A DNA stretch of 64,000 bases from Serratia fonticola (lineage in GTDB: Bacteria; Pseudomonadota; Gammaproteobacteria; Enterobacterales; Enterobacteriaceae), in assembly GCF_006715025.1 (NCBI RefSeq), contig NZ_VFMK01000002.1:11918-75917 (forward strand), written 5' to 3'. The stretch's first letter is position 1. Each line of letters begins with the position of its first letter. The notes under the pieces are model-generated. The model was not told the DNA's origin. It ran no database searches and saw nothing but the letters and a program-made list of their open reading frames with translations. Below are positions 1-9,489 of this stretch, one piece after another. The position numbers and the translations under genes are program-made.

Positions 1-1118
1 CCACGATTAACAAGAACCTGCTTAATCGGTAATTTTTGCGCGTCCTGGCTTATCACTTGACCTGCCTGTTGGGCTGTTCCGCCGAGGATTGTGCCAGCCA
101 CCGCTTTACCGTCTGGCATGCCTACTCGCCCCTCAATTGTGTTGTAACCATTATTCAGAATTTGCGTATTGGCGCTGGCATACAGCTGGCCACCTAGCCC
201 TAGTCCATGCGCCAATGCCGGCAGCAGAATGCGTGATGCATAACGGTTGTTGACCGATGAGGAGACTGATGACTGCAGTGTATCCGGCATGGCTGCCCAG
301 GCATCAATACGCCATGTGTTTTTGTTCCAGTCCATACTGGTGAAATGGATGGACACACCATCACCGGCGAGCTGAACGCCATTGGCTGTTAGTGTGGCAC
401 CTGCATAAGGTCCAGCAGGAATACGGGCCAGCACTTGAGAGCCAGTGTTATCGGAGTCAATCGCCGTCTCAATCACACCGCCCGGGCGACTGCCAACGGG
501 AATAACAATACGGTCAGCTACTGTAAGGCCAGAACCTGCGACATTCCCGGTTTGTGTTGCCGGAAAAAGGCTGTCCGTCCATCCGGAGAAGGGACTTGCC
601 GCCGCAGCGCCTGGTACGCCAGCGGTCTGTCCCGGGGCTTGTCCTGTTACACTGGCCAGTTGACCTACCGGAGCGCCGCGCTGGGCTACGAGTTCTTTGA
701 GCAGCGCTTCAAGGGCTTTTTTGCGCTCAGGGTCGAGCGACGGTGCCGGGACATGCTGAGGCGGTGGCAATGGATTTTGTGCACGGGGTGCCAGTGGCAG
801 AACCTCTTGTGAAATTGGGGGCACCTGGCGCACAGTGCCGGAACCGGCTGAGGCGATAAAGCTGGTGTTATTCGCCATTGCCTGCTTAGCGCCTTCTGCG
901 TTGTTCTCTCTGAGTAGGGTCTGGTATTGGGGGCTTTCAGCTGTGGCTTTTCCTGTTCCGTCCGCAGTTTTCTCCACGCGGATATGCGTCACTGCAGGCG
1001 GTGGTGCATTCAGCCAGGAGAGCAGTATGAAAGTAAAGGCAATGGCAGCGAAGCCTCCAACAACGATTATTAAGCCGGTTTTCTTCACGTCCCGGCGGGC
1101 GTCTTTTTCAGCGGCCAT
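1..1118 (-). CDS. traO: TraO/DotG-like core-complex protein (3' end cut by window)
   Basis: Inner-to-outer-membrane channel component of the I-type conjugation system, the VirB10/TrbI-like counterpart of DotG/IcmE. The visible 372 codons start at ATG 1118 with a short charged cytoplasmic tail (MAAEKDARRDVKK), then one membrane helix at about residues 15-34, then a Pro/Ala/Gln-rich periplasmic linker and the beginning of the VirB10-like beta-barrel domain (VADRIVIPVGSRPGG and following). The reading frame is open to the window edge, so the C-terminus is missing here. It lies two bases downstream of traN, in the same order as in R64. The family assignment rests on architecture and position together. 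Confidence 0.88.
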   Translation of the reverse strand, partial: MAAEKDARRDVKKTGLIIVVGGFAAIAFTFILLSWLNAPPPAVTHIRVEKTADGTGKATAESPQYQTLLRENNAEGAKQAMANNTSFIASAGSGTVRQVPPISQEVLPLAPRAQNPLPPPQHVPAPSLDPERKKALEALLKELVAQRGAPVGQLASVTGQAPGQTAGVPGAAAASPFSGWTDSLFPATQTGNVAGSGLTVADRIVIPVGSRPGGVIETAIDSDNTGSQVLARIPAGPYAGATLTANGVQLAGDGVSIHFTSMDWNKNTWRIDAWAAMPDTLQSSVSSSVNNRYASRILLPALAHGLGLGGQLYASANTQILNNGYNTIEGRVGMPDGKAVAGTILGGTAQQAGQVISQDAQKLPIKQVLVNR

Positions 1119-1120
1119 AA

Positions 1121-2134
1121 TTACTCCAGAGCTAATGTCATCCAGACCGTTTTACCGGTATGGGAGAAAGCCACTTCCGGGGTCAGTGGCAATTTGTACA
1201 GCCAGGTTCCGTCACCAGAGGCCAGTGTCTGTTCGAAAGCATCACGCAACTCGCTGCGGGTTCGGATATAGAGGTCGTCTCCCATCTGCCAGACCTGCGT
1301 ATTAGGTACGGCACCTTCGGTTTTCAGACGTCGGGCGTCTTTAGGGGGCACGCCATCAAGGAATGCCTGCAGCGTGGGATCGTTCAGGCCAATCTTTGAT
1401 TGTGGCGCCGTCATCTTTTTTGCCTGCGGTCCGCGTTGTGGGATACGAAGATCAAGTCGGGTGTCGATGACGCGTGATGTGGCTGTGTTACTAGCTTCCC
1501 CGCTTGTGACATCTACGATGATAGGTACAGCCAGCCCTTTCATATAAACAGTGATATTCCCTCGGTCATACTGCCGTCTTGCTTGAACGGTCATCACGCT
1601 GCTGTCTGGAATGTAATTGACCGTAAAACCATCTGAATTAGCGTTATAGGGTGGTGCCGCCAGTGGCCAGGGTGCCCCAGTGTTATCTGTAAACATCACG
1701 GTGCTGGCCTGATGTGTGGCCGTCCTCAGTACTGGCAGAGAAGCGCCTGGGGAGAGATTCACCGTCAGCGTGGAGATACGCGGGACTACATCGGCAGGCT
1801 GCCAAGCTCGTCCTCGGCTGGCGTCATCGAAGGCTCGGCTGACGTTTTCAATCTCACCGCGGTTGAGCGGGGCGGCCTGACCGATTGCCCAGGCTTCGGC
1901 CGCCGAGGGCGGCAAAGGCGGCGACTGGCGTAAAGGCGCTGTAATGTCCGTTGCCGGTTCGTTTTGTGTCGGCGGGATCGCTGATATGGGGTCCGCAGGA
2001 GCCTGAACTGCGGGTGCCTGTGCGGGCGGTAGCGCTGTAGTGGGGACATTTGTACGAGCATCGGCCCAGTCAGCAGCAAGCACGGAGCCTGCCGACAGAA
2101 GCAATATTGCTATCGTGAGAAGTCGAATTTTCAT
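1121..2134 (-). CDS. traN: TraN/DotH-like outer-membrane core protein
   Basis: Predicted periplasmic/outer-membrane component (DotH/IcmK family) of the conjugation channel. The 337-residue product has a cleavable signal peptide (MKIRLLTIAILLLSAGSVLA, then ADWADA), a Pro/Ala-rich linker to about residue 95, and a C-terminal beta-rich domain. I chose ATG 2134 over the longer TTG frame at 2149 because AGGA lies seven bases upstream and the signal peptide then starts at residue 1. The gene is followed by traO after two bases and preceded by traM, so the core-complex genes are one translation-coupled block. Confidence 0.88.
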   Translation of the reverse strand: MKIRLLTIAILLLSAGSVLAADWADARTNVPTTALPPAQAPAVQAPADPISAIPPTQNEPATDITAPLRQSPPLPPSAAEAWAIGQAAPLNRGEIENVSRAFDDASRGRAWQPADVVPRISTLTVNLSPGASLPVLRTATHQASTVMFTDNTGAPWPLAAPPYNANSDGFTVNYIPDSSVMTVQARRQYDRGNITVYMKGLAVPIIVDVTSGEASNTATSRVIDTRLDLRIPQRGPQAKKMTAPQSKIGLNDPTLQAFLDGVPPKDARRLKTEGAVPNTQVWQMGDDLYIRTRSELRDAFEQTLASGDGTWLYKLPLTPEVAFSHTGKTVWMTLALE

Positions 2135-2158
2135 GAGGTTTCCTGACAAAATTTAGCT

Positions 2159-2881
2159 TTAGCGGGCATCCCGGGTGACCACAGAGGCCACTTCGATTCC
2201 TTCAGGTTTGAGCCTGACGTCAGTGCGCTGAATGCGGAGTGTAAATATGAAGTTCTGAGGTTTTAGGCTGCGAGTCTGTCCATCCAGACTCAGTGTGACG
2301 GGATACTGAACTTCCCAGATATAAGGCCCGTTTTGACTTTCTCGTCCGCGTCGGTAAATCATTCCCTTACGGGTGACGTTGGCTGACATCAGCAGCTTGT
2401 CAGTTTTCACCTTTGAGAACAGGTTGGAGTTTGTCAGTGCGCTGTAGTAGCTCCTGAAGCCGTCTTCGGAGAACTTCTGTTGTTGATCACTTATCTGCGT
2501 ACGGAAGTTTTTGAAGTCGAGCTGGAAGGCACTGCGCACCACTTTGTCACCAAATGCAATCACATCATCGTCGGTGTAGGCAGGCTCCGATGTCGGGTGT
2601 TGCGCCAGTACGCTACCGTTAAGTGTTGCGAAGTATTTGACTGGAGGGTGAGCAACCTGCCAGACAAGCCAGGCGTTAACCGGAAACTGCACCAGGTTGA
2701 AGGATACGGATACCAGAGCCACTGCGAGGCACTTACGGGCAAAGGTGGCGTTCAGCATGCGGTCTTTATGAAGCTGCATCGCCTCCATGAAAGGCACTAG
2801 ATGTTTCTCATCAAACTCATGAATTTTTCTGTCCGTATCTGGAGACGACTCCTCTGCGGAGGCTGCATTTTGTTTACTCAC
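2159..2881 (-). CDS. traM: TraM/DotI-like inner-membrane conjugation protein
   Basis: 240-residue protein of the DotI/IcmL family, an inner-membrane component of I-type secretion. An N-terminal cytoplasmic segment of about 47 residues rich in Glu/Lys precedes one membrane helix (AVALVSVSFNLVQFPVNAWL), then a periplasmic domain of about 165 residues with the NTF2-like alpha/beta pattern typical of DotI. The start codon is GTG. The neighbours traL and traN are in the R64 order. No unusual feature was seen beyond the non-ATG start. Confidence 0.88.
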   Translation of the reverse strand: MSKQNAASAEESSPDTDRKIHEFDEKHLVPFMEAMQLHKDRMLNATFARKCLAVALVSVSFNLVQFPVNAWLVWQVAHPPVKYFATLNGSVLAQHPTSEPAYTDDDVIAFGDKVVRSAFQLDFKNFRTQISDQQQKFSEDGFRSYYSALTNSNLFSKVKTDKLLMSANVTRKGMIYRRGRESQNGPYIWEVQYPVTLSLDGQTRSLKPQNFIFTLRIQRTDVRLKPEGIEVASVVTRDAR

Positions 2882-2894
2882 AGGATAGTTTCCA

Positions 2895-3332
2895 TCAGTT
2901 CAGTGAGATAAAAGAACGGCCACTGTCAGTGGCCGTCGTGGACGATTGCGAGGTGACGGGAATGGATCCCGAGCTATAGGACGAATGGCCACTACTGGAG
3001 ACATAGTCTCCCCAGGGGTCAATGGTCGGAGGAACGTAGTCACTGATTTTGTCACGTGCTGCCTGACAAATCTTTTGACCAATCTGATTCAGAACGTCGG
3101 TCAGATTGGGAAACGTTGGTGCCGTAATAGTGGTGGAGATGTTCCCCAGACAGTCACCCAGTGACGCGGTTACGTTGTTCTGGCGCTGTGACCAAGCATC
3201 AGCAGCTTCTTTGGCCCGGTTGTAGCCAGCTTCACTACCTGCCTTTGCTGCAGTGCCGGCACGACAGGAAGCCGCTTCAGCAGCAGGGAGGCACGCCAGA
3301 AACAGAAGGGTGGTACAAAGCACTTTACGCAT
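2895..3332 (-). CDS. traL: TraL-like secreted conjugation protein
   Basis: 145-residue exported protein. The start at ATG 3332 gives an immediate signal peptide (MRKVLCTTLLFLACLPAAEA|ASCRAG) and has a GAGG ribosome site; the much longer open frame upstream overlaps the primase gene and is not used. The mature part is small, Ser/Thr-rich at its C-terminus, with a few cysteines (SCRAG, GDCLG, KICQAA) that could form disulfides in the periplasm. The name follows its position between the primase and traM as in R64; sequence identity to R64 TraL cannot be judged here. Confidence 0.7.
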   Translation of the reverse strand: MRKVLCTTLLFLACLPAAEAASCRAGTAAKAGSEAGYNRAKEAADAWSQRQNNVTASLGDCLGNISTTITAPTFPNLTDVLNQIGQKICQAARDKISDYVPPTIDPWGDYVSSSGHSSYSSGSIPVTSQSSTTATDSGRSFISLN

Positions 3333-3339
3333 GAGATCC

Positions 3340-6300
3340 TCACATGGGTTGCGGTTGATTAGCCGGCTTAACCTGCGCCCGGGGTGCCGGCTCCGGCTCC
3401 TGTGCTTTCGGCGGTGTCCAGGGTTTGTCGAACCCCAGTTTGCTGTGCAGGGCCGGCGGAAGCTTTTCCGGGGAGACCAAAGGAACAGCAAATTTCGGTG
3501 TGTCCTTCCCTTTAAGCTCAAATGCAAAGGTGTCCCGCAGCGCTTCACCGTTTTTCACGACGTTCACGGCCGAACCGTGGCCAATCAGTGCAAGGGCACC
3601 TGAATCGGAGACGGTATTCACTGCAAGCCATGTATTTCCGTTGGCGCCAGTGCATACACGGGCAAGTACATGGCGAAGCTCGCCTTCATGACGCATCACA
3701 CCCTGAAGGTAATCGCCGTGGCCCTTCACCAGGTGCGCCAACAGTTCACCTTCAGCGCTTGCAGCATGCATGACCACTGAGCCTGCTGCTTTTGATATGG
3801 CCGGTACGACAGCGTTTTCTGGAGGCGATTGCGGCGGTTTTTGTCCTTCACCGTTTGGGCCTGTATACAACAGGCCGTGACCATTCGGATCCGGAAGCGA
3901 CAAGGGCAGATCTGCCGCTCTAACAACCCGCTGCTGCAACTGCCAGAAGGCATTACCGTCATAGGCTGAAAGTTCTGACGGCGCGACGTGGTGACGGTCA
4001 GCAACCAGCAGGCGGTTATCCTGTGCCGGGGTCAGCGACCAGTGGTTACGGTGTTTCTCCTGGCGTTCGTATCCAGTCACCACTCCTTCCTTATTGGTCA
4101 CTGGAACGTTGACCATCACCGGTTGTTTACCCAGATACTGCAGTTTCACGATGTCGCCCTGTTTCTGGCCACTGTCTTCCAGGGCCTTCTCCAGCTCCAC
4201 CCCCCAGTAAGTCTTGTTGCCCGCTTTCGTGCGCAGCTGGACGTAAAAGCTCTCCGTATTGGCTTTGTCGAACTGATACGGCGCCCGTCCGGATTCAAGC
4301 AGCTTGCCGGTCAAGCCCGTACGCAGAGTCTCTTTCTCAAAGACGGTCATTTCCGGAACGGCGGGTTCAGCAACCTTCTGAGGAATTTGACTGGCGGTGT
4401 CATTCCAGGTGGCGTCCGTTGCCGCATCAGGTGCTGCAGGCTGAGTGTCCGTTGCCGGTGCCTGTACAGCTTCCTGCCCGGGCGTGCTGATATTGATGCC
4501 ATTCTTCGCTGCCGCCTCAGTGGCTCTGGCCTGTAACAGAGCTTCAAACTGCTCGCGTTGCTGCGGGTTTTTCAGATGCACCTGGATGCAGTGGTCGGCG
4601 ATCAGAGTCAGCGTTCGATGGATGAACTCCGGACTGCCAGTCACCTCTACGGCACCACGTTGATTGGCTTTAGCTGAGAGCAGAGCGGCCAGGATCATGC
4701 GATCGTTTCCGCTGGCCTGCGGTGATGCCATGACGATACGATCGCCATAGTCGCGAAACGCGTCTTCGCCATCGAGCGCGTACACCCACGTTCTGTCTTC
4801 CTGGCGGCTGGTCAGTCCCTGCAGTAGCTCGTCCAGATTAATACGGGCCACTTCGGGCCCCTCTGGGCTGATATCACCCGGCAGACGTCCAAAGGTGAAT
4901 GAGAAGCCATTTTCCTGATCAGGTGCGGTATCTGCTTCCGTCGTTGCGGGCTGCGGCGATTCTTCAGGTGAAGACGCATTTTTCAATGGCAGCTCTGTAG
5001 CAGGCGGAATACTGACATCGTCCAGTTGGGTTTCTGCAGTTGCATCCGCTGGAGGTGGGCTATCAGTCGGTGGCGTTTGTGCATTTACAGCGTCTGCTTG
5101 AGGTACATTCTGTAGGTCGGGGGGGGCCGTGGGCGCGTTGGCGACGGTTGACGCCTCTGCCGCATATAACGACGCTGCGTCTGTAGGCGATGTTCCGACA
5201 GCTTCTGGTTCGGCAGGCTCCACGTTCAATACCGGCTCGTCGGGGACCTGATGAGAGGCCTGATCATCCGGAGATAATGGAGGCGTTGCTTCTGCCTCAG
5301 GATCCAGTGGTGGAACAGAGGCCGATGTGCTCTCAGGCTTATCCTGATGCGGTACAAATGCATCCTGATAATCATCGCCGAAGTCCGGGTAATCCGTGAT
5401 GTCAGGGAAGGGAATGGCAGGGTCATCCTGCCGTATGTCGTTGTCAGGCATGTTGTGAGTCTCCGTAAAGGACTGACGCCAATCAGGAATGAGTTCATCG
5501 AATATCGGTGCCAGCTGTTCGCGAACCGCATCCAGTCCGTTGGCCACGTGAATATCGTTAAAGTCGCTAAATGAGGCGGTACCGGCGAATGCCTGCGCAC
5601 GCTCGCTTTCTGTGAATGAAGGGATGATGTAAATGCCGTTAATGGCCGCTGCGGCTTCTTGTGCCTTTTTCGCCCCCTTATTGTCCTGTTCACCACGGTT
5701 GTTGGTTTTGGTGAAGTCATCTTCGCCGAGAATGATGTGGAGGTTATCCGGATAGCGCTCCTTCAGGTTGCGTGACACTGTCACCAGGTTGCCGGCATCC
5801 ACTGTCATCACAACCGGCATTCCGGTCGCAAGATGCAGGCTGGCGGCCGTGGCATAACCTTCGGCATACAACACTGGGCGCTGACTGCTGAGTTCCCCCC
5901 CCACCACAAAGAAGTTGCCCGTCTTTTCCGCGCCTTTCTTCAGGTTCTTGGTACCGTCGGGCTTGATATACTGAAGGGTCCGGAGCTCACCATCACTGTT
6001 TCGTAATGGAATGACAAGATTGTCGTATTTATCTAGACGAACACCGTCGGCTGCTGGTACCCCTTTTCGGACCAGATAAGCGTGGGTCTCCGGGGCCGGG
6101 GGCATTTTGCTCCATTGTCGCGTCAGGGTTTTCCCCATCTGCGTAAACTGCAACTGCGACTGTATTTCACGGTCCCAGCGCTTTTGTGCGGCCAGCGCCC
6201 GCTGCTTAATAGCCTCTGTAGGGTCATAAGTGAATGAACCGGTGGAGGTCCAGTTCACCTTTCCTTCGCTTGCCCGGTGATTCTCGTACCATCCAGCTGG

Positions 6301-6705
6301 TCGGCCATCCATGAATCCCTGGTAAACACCGGCACCTCCGGGGTAGTCTCCATATTTGTTTTTACGCTGAGAGATATTTTTTTGACCTTCAACATATACG
6401 CGATGTTTCTTTCCATCCATTTCCGGTAAATCACCAGAGGGAAATATAAACCCCGCATCCTCAAGCACTTGCGCAAATTCTTCTGCCGGTGTCAGATTAT
6501 CGGTGGTGGTTTGGTTCGACTGTGCGACGGAGTTTTCAGGAAGCCAAGGCTTCACCTTCTCAAGGTCAGCGTTTGGCTTTGCGAACCAGAGTTTTTCTGA
6601 ACCATCATACTCAAGGGCATAACTTCCATCAGCAAGGCGTCCGGCCGCACGAAGTGCGTCCTTTTTATTATCCGGCGTGATAGTGAGGTAGGTGCGTTTT
6701 TGCAT
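3340..6705 (-). CDS. Sog-like plasmid DNA primase with TOPRIM and LPD7 domains
   Basis: 1121-residue protein in the position of the IncI sog primase. Residues 1-58 look like a DUF5710 domain. Residues about 277-365 form a TOPRIM domain with the catalytic Glu in AEGYATA (residue 282) and an acidic GEDD motif near 327-330. A long Pro/Thr/Glu-rich linker spans about 430-620. Residues about 630-745 resemble LPD7, a domain of large polyvalent proteins moved with conjugating DNA, and a further alpha/beta domain follows at about 800-910. By analogy with Sog and RP4 TraC it would prime the incoming single strand, possibly after transfer of the protein itself. The ATG is preceded by AGGA. Homology to Sog itself is inferred from position and domains. 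Confidence 0.75.
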   Translation of the reverse strand: MQKRTYLTITPDNKKDALRAAGRLADGSYALEYDGSEKLWFAKPNADLEKVKPWLPENSVAQSNQTTTDNLTPAEEFAQVLEDAGFIFPSGDLPEMDGKKHRVYVEGQKNISQRKNKYGDYPGGAGVYQGFMDGRPAGWYENHRASEGKVNWTSTGSFTYDPTEAIKQRALAAQKRWDREIQSQLQFTQMGKTLTRQWSKMPPAPETHAYLVRKGVPAADGVRLDKYDNLVIPLRNSDGELRTLQYIKPDGTKNLKKGAEKTGNFFVVGGELSSQRPVLYAEGYATAASLHLATGMPVVMTVDAGNLVTVSRNLKERYPDNLHIILGEDDFTKTNNRGEQDNKGAKKAQEAAAAINGIYIIPSFTESERAQAFAGTASFSDFNDIHVANGLDAVREQLAPIFDELIPDWRQSFTETHNMPDNDIRQDDPAIPFPDITDYPDFGDDYQDAFVPHQDKPESTSASVPPLDPEAEATPPLSPDDQASHQVPDEPVLNVEPAEPEAVGTSPTDAASLYAAEASTVANAPTAPPDLQNVPQADAVNAQTPPTDSPPPADATAETQLDDVSIPPATELPLKNASSPEESPQPATTEADTAPDQENGFSFTFGRLPGDISPEGPEVARINLDELLQGLTSRQEDRTWVYALDGEDAFRDYGDRIVMASPQASGNDRMILAALLSAKANQRGAVEVTGSPEFIHRTLTLIADHCIQVHLKNPQQREQFEALLQARATEAAAKNGINISTPGQEAVQAPATDTQPAAPDAATDATWNDTASQIPQKVAEPAVPEMTVFEKETLRTGLTGKLLESGRAPYQFDKANTESFYVQLRTKAGNKTYWGVELEKALEDSGQKQGDIVKLQYLGKQPVMVNVPVTNKEGVVTGYERQEKHRNHWSLTPAQDNRLLVADRHHVAPSELSAYDGNAFWQLQQRVVRAADLPLSLPDPNGHGLLYTGPNGEGQKPPQSPPENAVVPAISKAAGSVVMHAASAEGELLAHLVKGHGDYLQGVMRHEGELRHVLARVCTGANGNTWLAVNTVSDSGALALIGHGSAVNVVKNGEALRDTFAFELKGKDTPKFAVPLVSPEKLPPALHSKLGFDKPWTPPKAQEPEPAPRAQVKPANQPQPM

Positions 6706-6720
6706 AATCAGTTCCTGCTT

Positions 6721-6981
6721 TTATTCAAAGAACCGGCGGTACCACCATGGACGTCCAGTCAGCTGCTTGCCACGTAGGAGGCTAATAAGTCGTTGCCACA
6801 GTACGGTGATGGTGAAGCCGAAGAAGGAGAGGATCCGAAAGAAGATAATCAGAATAGTGACGCCCCAGAACGTGCTGGTCTCGGGCCACTGGAACCAAGC
6901 AAAGTACAGGACAAACAGGACAACGGGGATGCCGCAAATTTCCAACCGGCGTCCTGCATTCCGCCATTCACAGATTTTCAC
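6721..6981 (-). CDS. traK: TraK/IcmT-like small membrane protein
   Basis: 86-residue inner-membrane protein with two hydrophobic helices (about residues 17-31 and 38-58) and the basic Trp/Tyr/Phe-rich end RPWWYRRFFE that is characteristic of the IcmT/TraK family. It starts with GTG overlapping the traJ stop codon (GTGA), so the two are translationally coupled. Its job in I-type systems is structural or accessory in secretion; the exact role is not evident from sequence. Confidence 0.8.
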   Translation of the reverse strand: MKICEWRNAGRRLEICGIPVVLFVLYFAWFQWPETSTFWGVTILIIFFRILSFFGFTITVLWQRLISLLRGKQLTGRPWWYRRFFE

Positions 6982-8135
6982 AGCGCTTCCCTCCGTGCTA
7001 TTTCACGAGGGCTGATAACGGTCAGCAGCTCTTTGCGGTCGATTCTTCCGGCCTGATACATCCGCCAGGCTTTATCGCTCATCCGCTCACCGCGCTCGCT
7101 GAGGCGGTTATCAATCCAGGAACGCCATTGCGTGTGCTTCAACTGACCAAGTGATTCTTTCACATCATCATCAAAGACCAGATATTCCCTAACCGACTGG
7201 CGTTTACCGTCAGTTGTTTTAAGCAGGCGTTGAGCAATGACGAACTGAAGGTTACTGAGCAGGTTCCAGGCCATCGCGTCTTTCTGCTCCTCAGGAACCA
7301 GCATCAGGGCGCGCGGGATAGTCTCTCCGGGGGAGTTGGTGTGCATCGTGGACAAACAAAGGTGTCCAGACTGGCCATTCATGATGGCACCGCTGAGGGT
7401 TTCCGGGTCTCGAATTTCACCTACGCCAATCACGCCCGGGGCACGCCGCAGCGTTAAACGAAGGTGCTCAGCGAATGACGCTACGTCCCTGCCAATCTGT
7501 GACTGTTCAGGCATCAGTATTGCGTCGGGGAAGTTCAACAGAAACTCGATAGGATCTTCTGCCGTGACTATTTTGCGGTTGGGGTCATGTACAGCGCAGT
7601 ATTGATAAACCGACGCCAGAAGAGTGGATTTACCGGACCCGGTCTCACCGACGACTAGCCCCAGCCCCTTATGCGGCAGTAGAAAGGGAAACAAATCCTC
7701 TTCCAACCCTAGCGTTTCCAGTTCCGGGATGATCGTCGGGATGGTCCTGAGCGTCAAAGCTGGCACCATGTCGTGATCACCTATAGTGGCCTGAACAAAG
7801 TTACAGCGAAAACGCAGACTTTCACCGCGCGCCAATCCGTATCGGTTGTACATATCACCGGTCAACTGCAGTGCTCGGTCCACTCCTTTACCGGCCTTCA
7901 GGTCGCCTTTGATCTGCTCCGAAAAGACGTCATCCATAAGTCGGGTTAACTGTGGCGGCTCAATTCGAAACTCACTAGCGCGAATTTTGCGGCCGTGCAA
8001 ATCTACAACCAGTGGCCCGCCGCCCTGCAGGAAAATATCGGAGACACTGTTCCGCGCACAATGAACCAGAAACGCCCGGAGGCTGTCTGCATGTAACCCG
8101 CCATGTTCATGAAAATTAAATACAGGGAACGTCAT
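6978..8135 (-). CDS. traJ: TraJ/DotB secretion ATPase
   Basis: 385-residue cytoplasmic hexameric ATPase of the DotB/VirB11/PilT superfamily, powering the I-type transfer channel. Walker A is VVGETGSGKST (about residues 161-171), the Asp-box region includes TAEDPIEF, Walker B is GVIGVGEIRDPET (about 234-246), and a conserved His-box STMHTNSPGE follows. Length agrees with DotB. The start ATG overlaps the traI stop codon (ATGA) and the end overlaps traK, so it lies inside a tightly coupled operon traH-I-J-K. Confidence 0.92.
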   Translation of the reverse strand: MTFPVFNFHEHGGLHADSLRAFLVHCARNSVSDIFLQGGGPLVVDLHGRKIRASEFRIEPPQLTRLMDDVFSEQIKGDLKAGKGVDRALQLTGDMYNRYGLARGESLRFRCNFVQATIGDHDMVPALTLRTIPTIIPELETLGLEEDLFPFLLPHKGLGLVVGETGSGKSTLLASVYQYCAVHDPNRKIVTAEDPIEFLLNFPDAILMPEQSQIGRDVASFAEHLRLTLRRAPGVIGVGEIRDPETLSGAIMNGQSGHLCLSTMHTNSPGETIPRALMLVPEEQKDAMAWNLLSNLQFVIAQRLLKTTDGKRQSVREYLVFDDDVKESLGQLKHTQWRSWIDNRLSERGERMSDKAWRMYQAGRIDRKELLTVISPREIARREAL

Positions 8136-8920
8136 TGCCCCCCCTTACGGATAACGGGTTTCCATTTGTTCTTGTCCACCACAAATCCTGCTGGGTCCTG
8201 GATGCGTTTCACTTTGTCGCCGATCATCAGCTCATCACGTGTACCGGTGACGCTCTGCTGAGTTTCCTTCACATCCGGGGCTTGGATGATGCCCTGCTGT
8301 AGGAGCGTTGAGTAGCGCAGCATCCCAGTGTAATCACGGGTCAGGCGGTTAAAATTTGATTCAAGAGTTCGGTCAGCACTTTGCCGTCCATCCTCCCAAC
8401 CTTTACGAACCGCGGCTTCCCATACGGCCTTTTCCTTGCTGTTCTTTGGACGTACGCTGGCGTCCGGGGCGTCAATGCGCTTGTTGGCTAGCCCCGGCAA
8501 AAGCCAGGTACGCCAACCTGGCGGGTTACTGACGAACCGGGCCGGGACCAGTATATTGTACGTTCGGTATGCCGTTCGGATCTGATCAGGAGTGACGTGG
8601 GCCAGGTCGGCCGAGGTGGCGATTACTGGCGGTAGGTAGCCTTGCCGGCTGATGAGCGGGCGGAAGTCGTACATCGCGCTAAGTGTGCTGTCCCTTTCTG
8701 TCAGTATCTTGCGTAGTTCCCATGCGCGCTGGGCCTTTCCTCCTTGAAAACCAACGGTCTGGCCAGCATCATTGAGCATTTGCCAGACGGTATCACTCAA
8801 CCCGTTGTAGTCATTTGTTGCTGGGTTTAGATAATCCTGAATACTTCCGGGCGGGACATCTTCAGAAAGGGCTGGCAGGGAGCTGAATAGCAACAGAACA
8901 GTAAGTAATGAACGTTTCAT
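8132..8920 (-). CDS. traI: TraI/DotC-like protein
   Basis: 262-residue exported protein of the DotC family, which with DotD/TraH assists outer-membrane assembly of the DotH secretin-like ring. A signal peptide is visible (MKRSLLTVLLLFSSLPALS|EDVPPG); unlike many DotC proteins no lipobox cysteine is obvious at the cleavage site. The body contains the DotC-like blocks around LSAMYDFRPLI, PPVIATSADLA and WRTWLLPGL. Start and stop overlap traH and traJ by four bases each. Confidence 0.88.
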   Translation of the reverse strand: MKRSLLTVLLLFSSLPALSEDVPPGSIQDYLNPATNDYNGLSDTVWQMLNDAGQTVGFQGGKAQRAWELRKILTERDSTLSAMYDFRPLISRQGYLPPVIATSADLAHVTPDQIRTAYRTYNILVPARFVSNPPGWRTWLLPGLANKRIDAPDASVRPKNSKEKAVWEAAVRKGWEDGRQSADRTLESNFNRLTRDYTGMLRYSTLLQQGIIQAPDVKETQQSVTGTRDELMIGDKVKRIQDPAGFVVDKNKWKPVIRKGGQ

Positions 8921-9369
8921 GCGAGACGGTCTCCCTTATCTGGCAGTGCGAAGTAGAGATGGAGTTCCAACGGCTGTTGCTTTAACGTTGCGCGCCAGCC
9001 AATCTGGGTTTCCAACTGGCGGAGCAGGCTTTCGAAAGTGATATTGCTGACGTGCACATTGACGGGCAAAGGCAGGCGAACGCCGGTGTAACCAAAGTTC
9101 AGGCCACGCTGGCGGGCCAACTGAGCCAGCAATTCAATGGCATCCCCTTCCCAGTCGATTGATAGACGATCGCTGTTAGCTGTAAATGTTCCAGGTATTC
9201 GATACGACTGCTGATTTAGCGCCCCGTTGTGCCAGAGTTGCTGTTGAGTGGTATGTAGATGCGATGCGTCAATTGATGCTTTATTAACGCTTTTTGAGGT
9301 ACACGGTTGCTGAACCTGACAACCAGACAGCAGTAGTCCTGCCGCCACGGCTAAAATCGAAATTTTCAT
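8917..9369 (-). CDS. traH: TraH/DotD-like lipoprotein
   Basis: 150-residue outer-membrane lipoprotein of the DotD family. The N-terminus is a lipoprotein signal (MKISILAVAAGLLLSGC, lipobox LSGC), and residues about 65-140 form the secretin N0-like fold seen in DotD. I chose ATG 9369 over ATG 9378 because AGGG is ten bases from the former and abuts the latter. It is the first gene of the traH-traO block, separated from the acyltransferase gene by a strong terminator, so it needs its own promoter or antitermination. Confidence 0.87.
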   Translation of the reverse strand: MKISILAVAAGLLLSGCQVQQPCTSKSVNKASIDASHLHTTQQQLWHNGALNQQSYRIPGTFTANSDRLSIDWEGDAIELLAQLARQRGLNFGYTGVRLPLPVNVHVSNITFESLLRQLETQIGWRATLKQQPLELHLYFALPDKGDRLA

Positions 9370-9451
9370 TATATGCATTCCCTAAAAAAGGAGGTATTTA
9401 ATGGGGGGGCATTGGAAAAATATACATGAACTTGGTCTGGATGATTGATGA

Positions 9452-9480
9452 TTTATAGTGGGGCTTAACCCCACTATAAA
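9452..9480. terminator. Perfect 12-bp inverted repeat, probable bidirectional terminator
   Basis: Arms TTTATAGTGGGG and CCCCACTATAAA are separated by the loop CTTAA, in an AT-rich setting. The hairpin lies just past the acyltransferase stop codon and upstream of traH, so it would end pil/acyltransferase transcription and insulate traH-O. Confidence 0.75.
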
Positions 9481-9489
9481 TTAATTATA

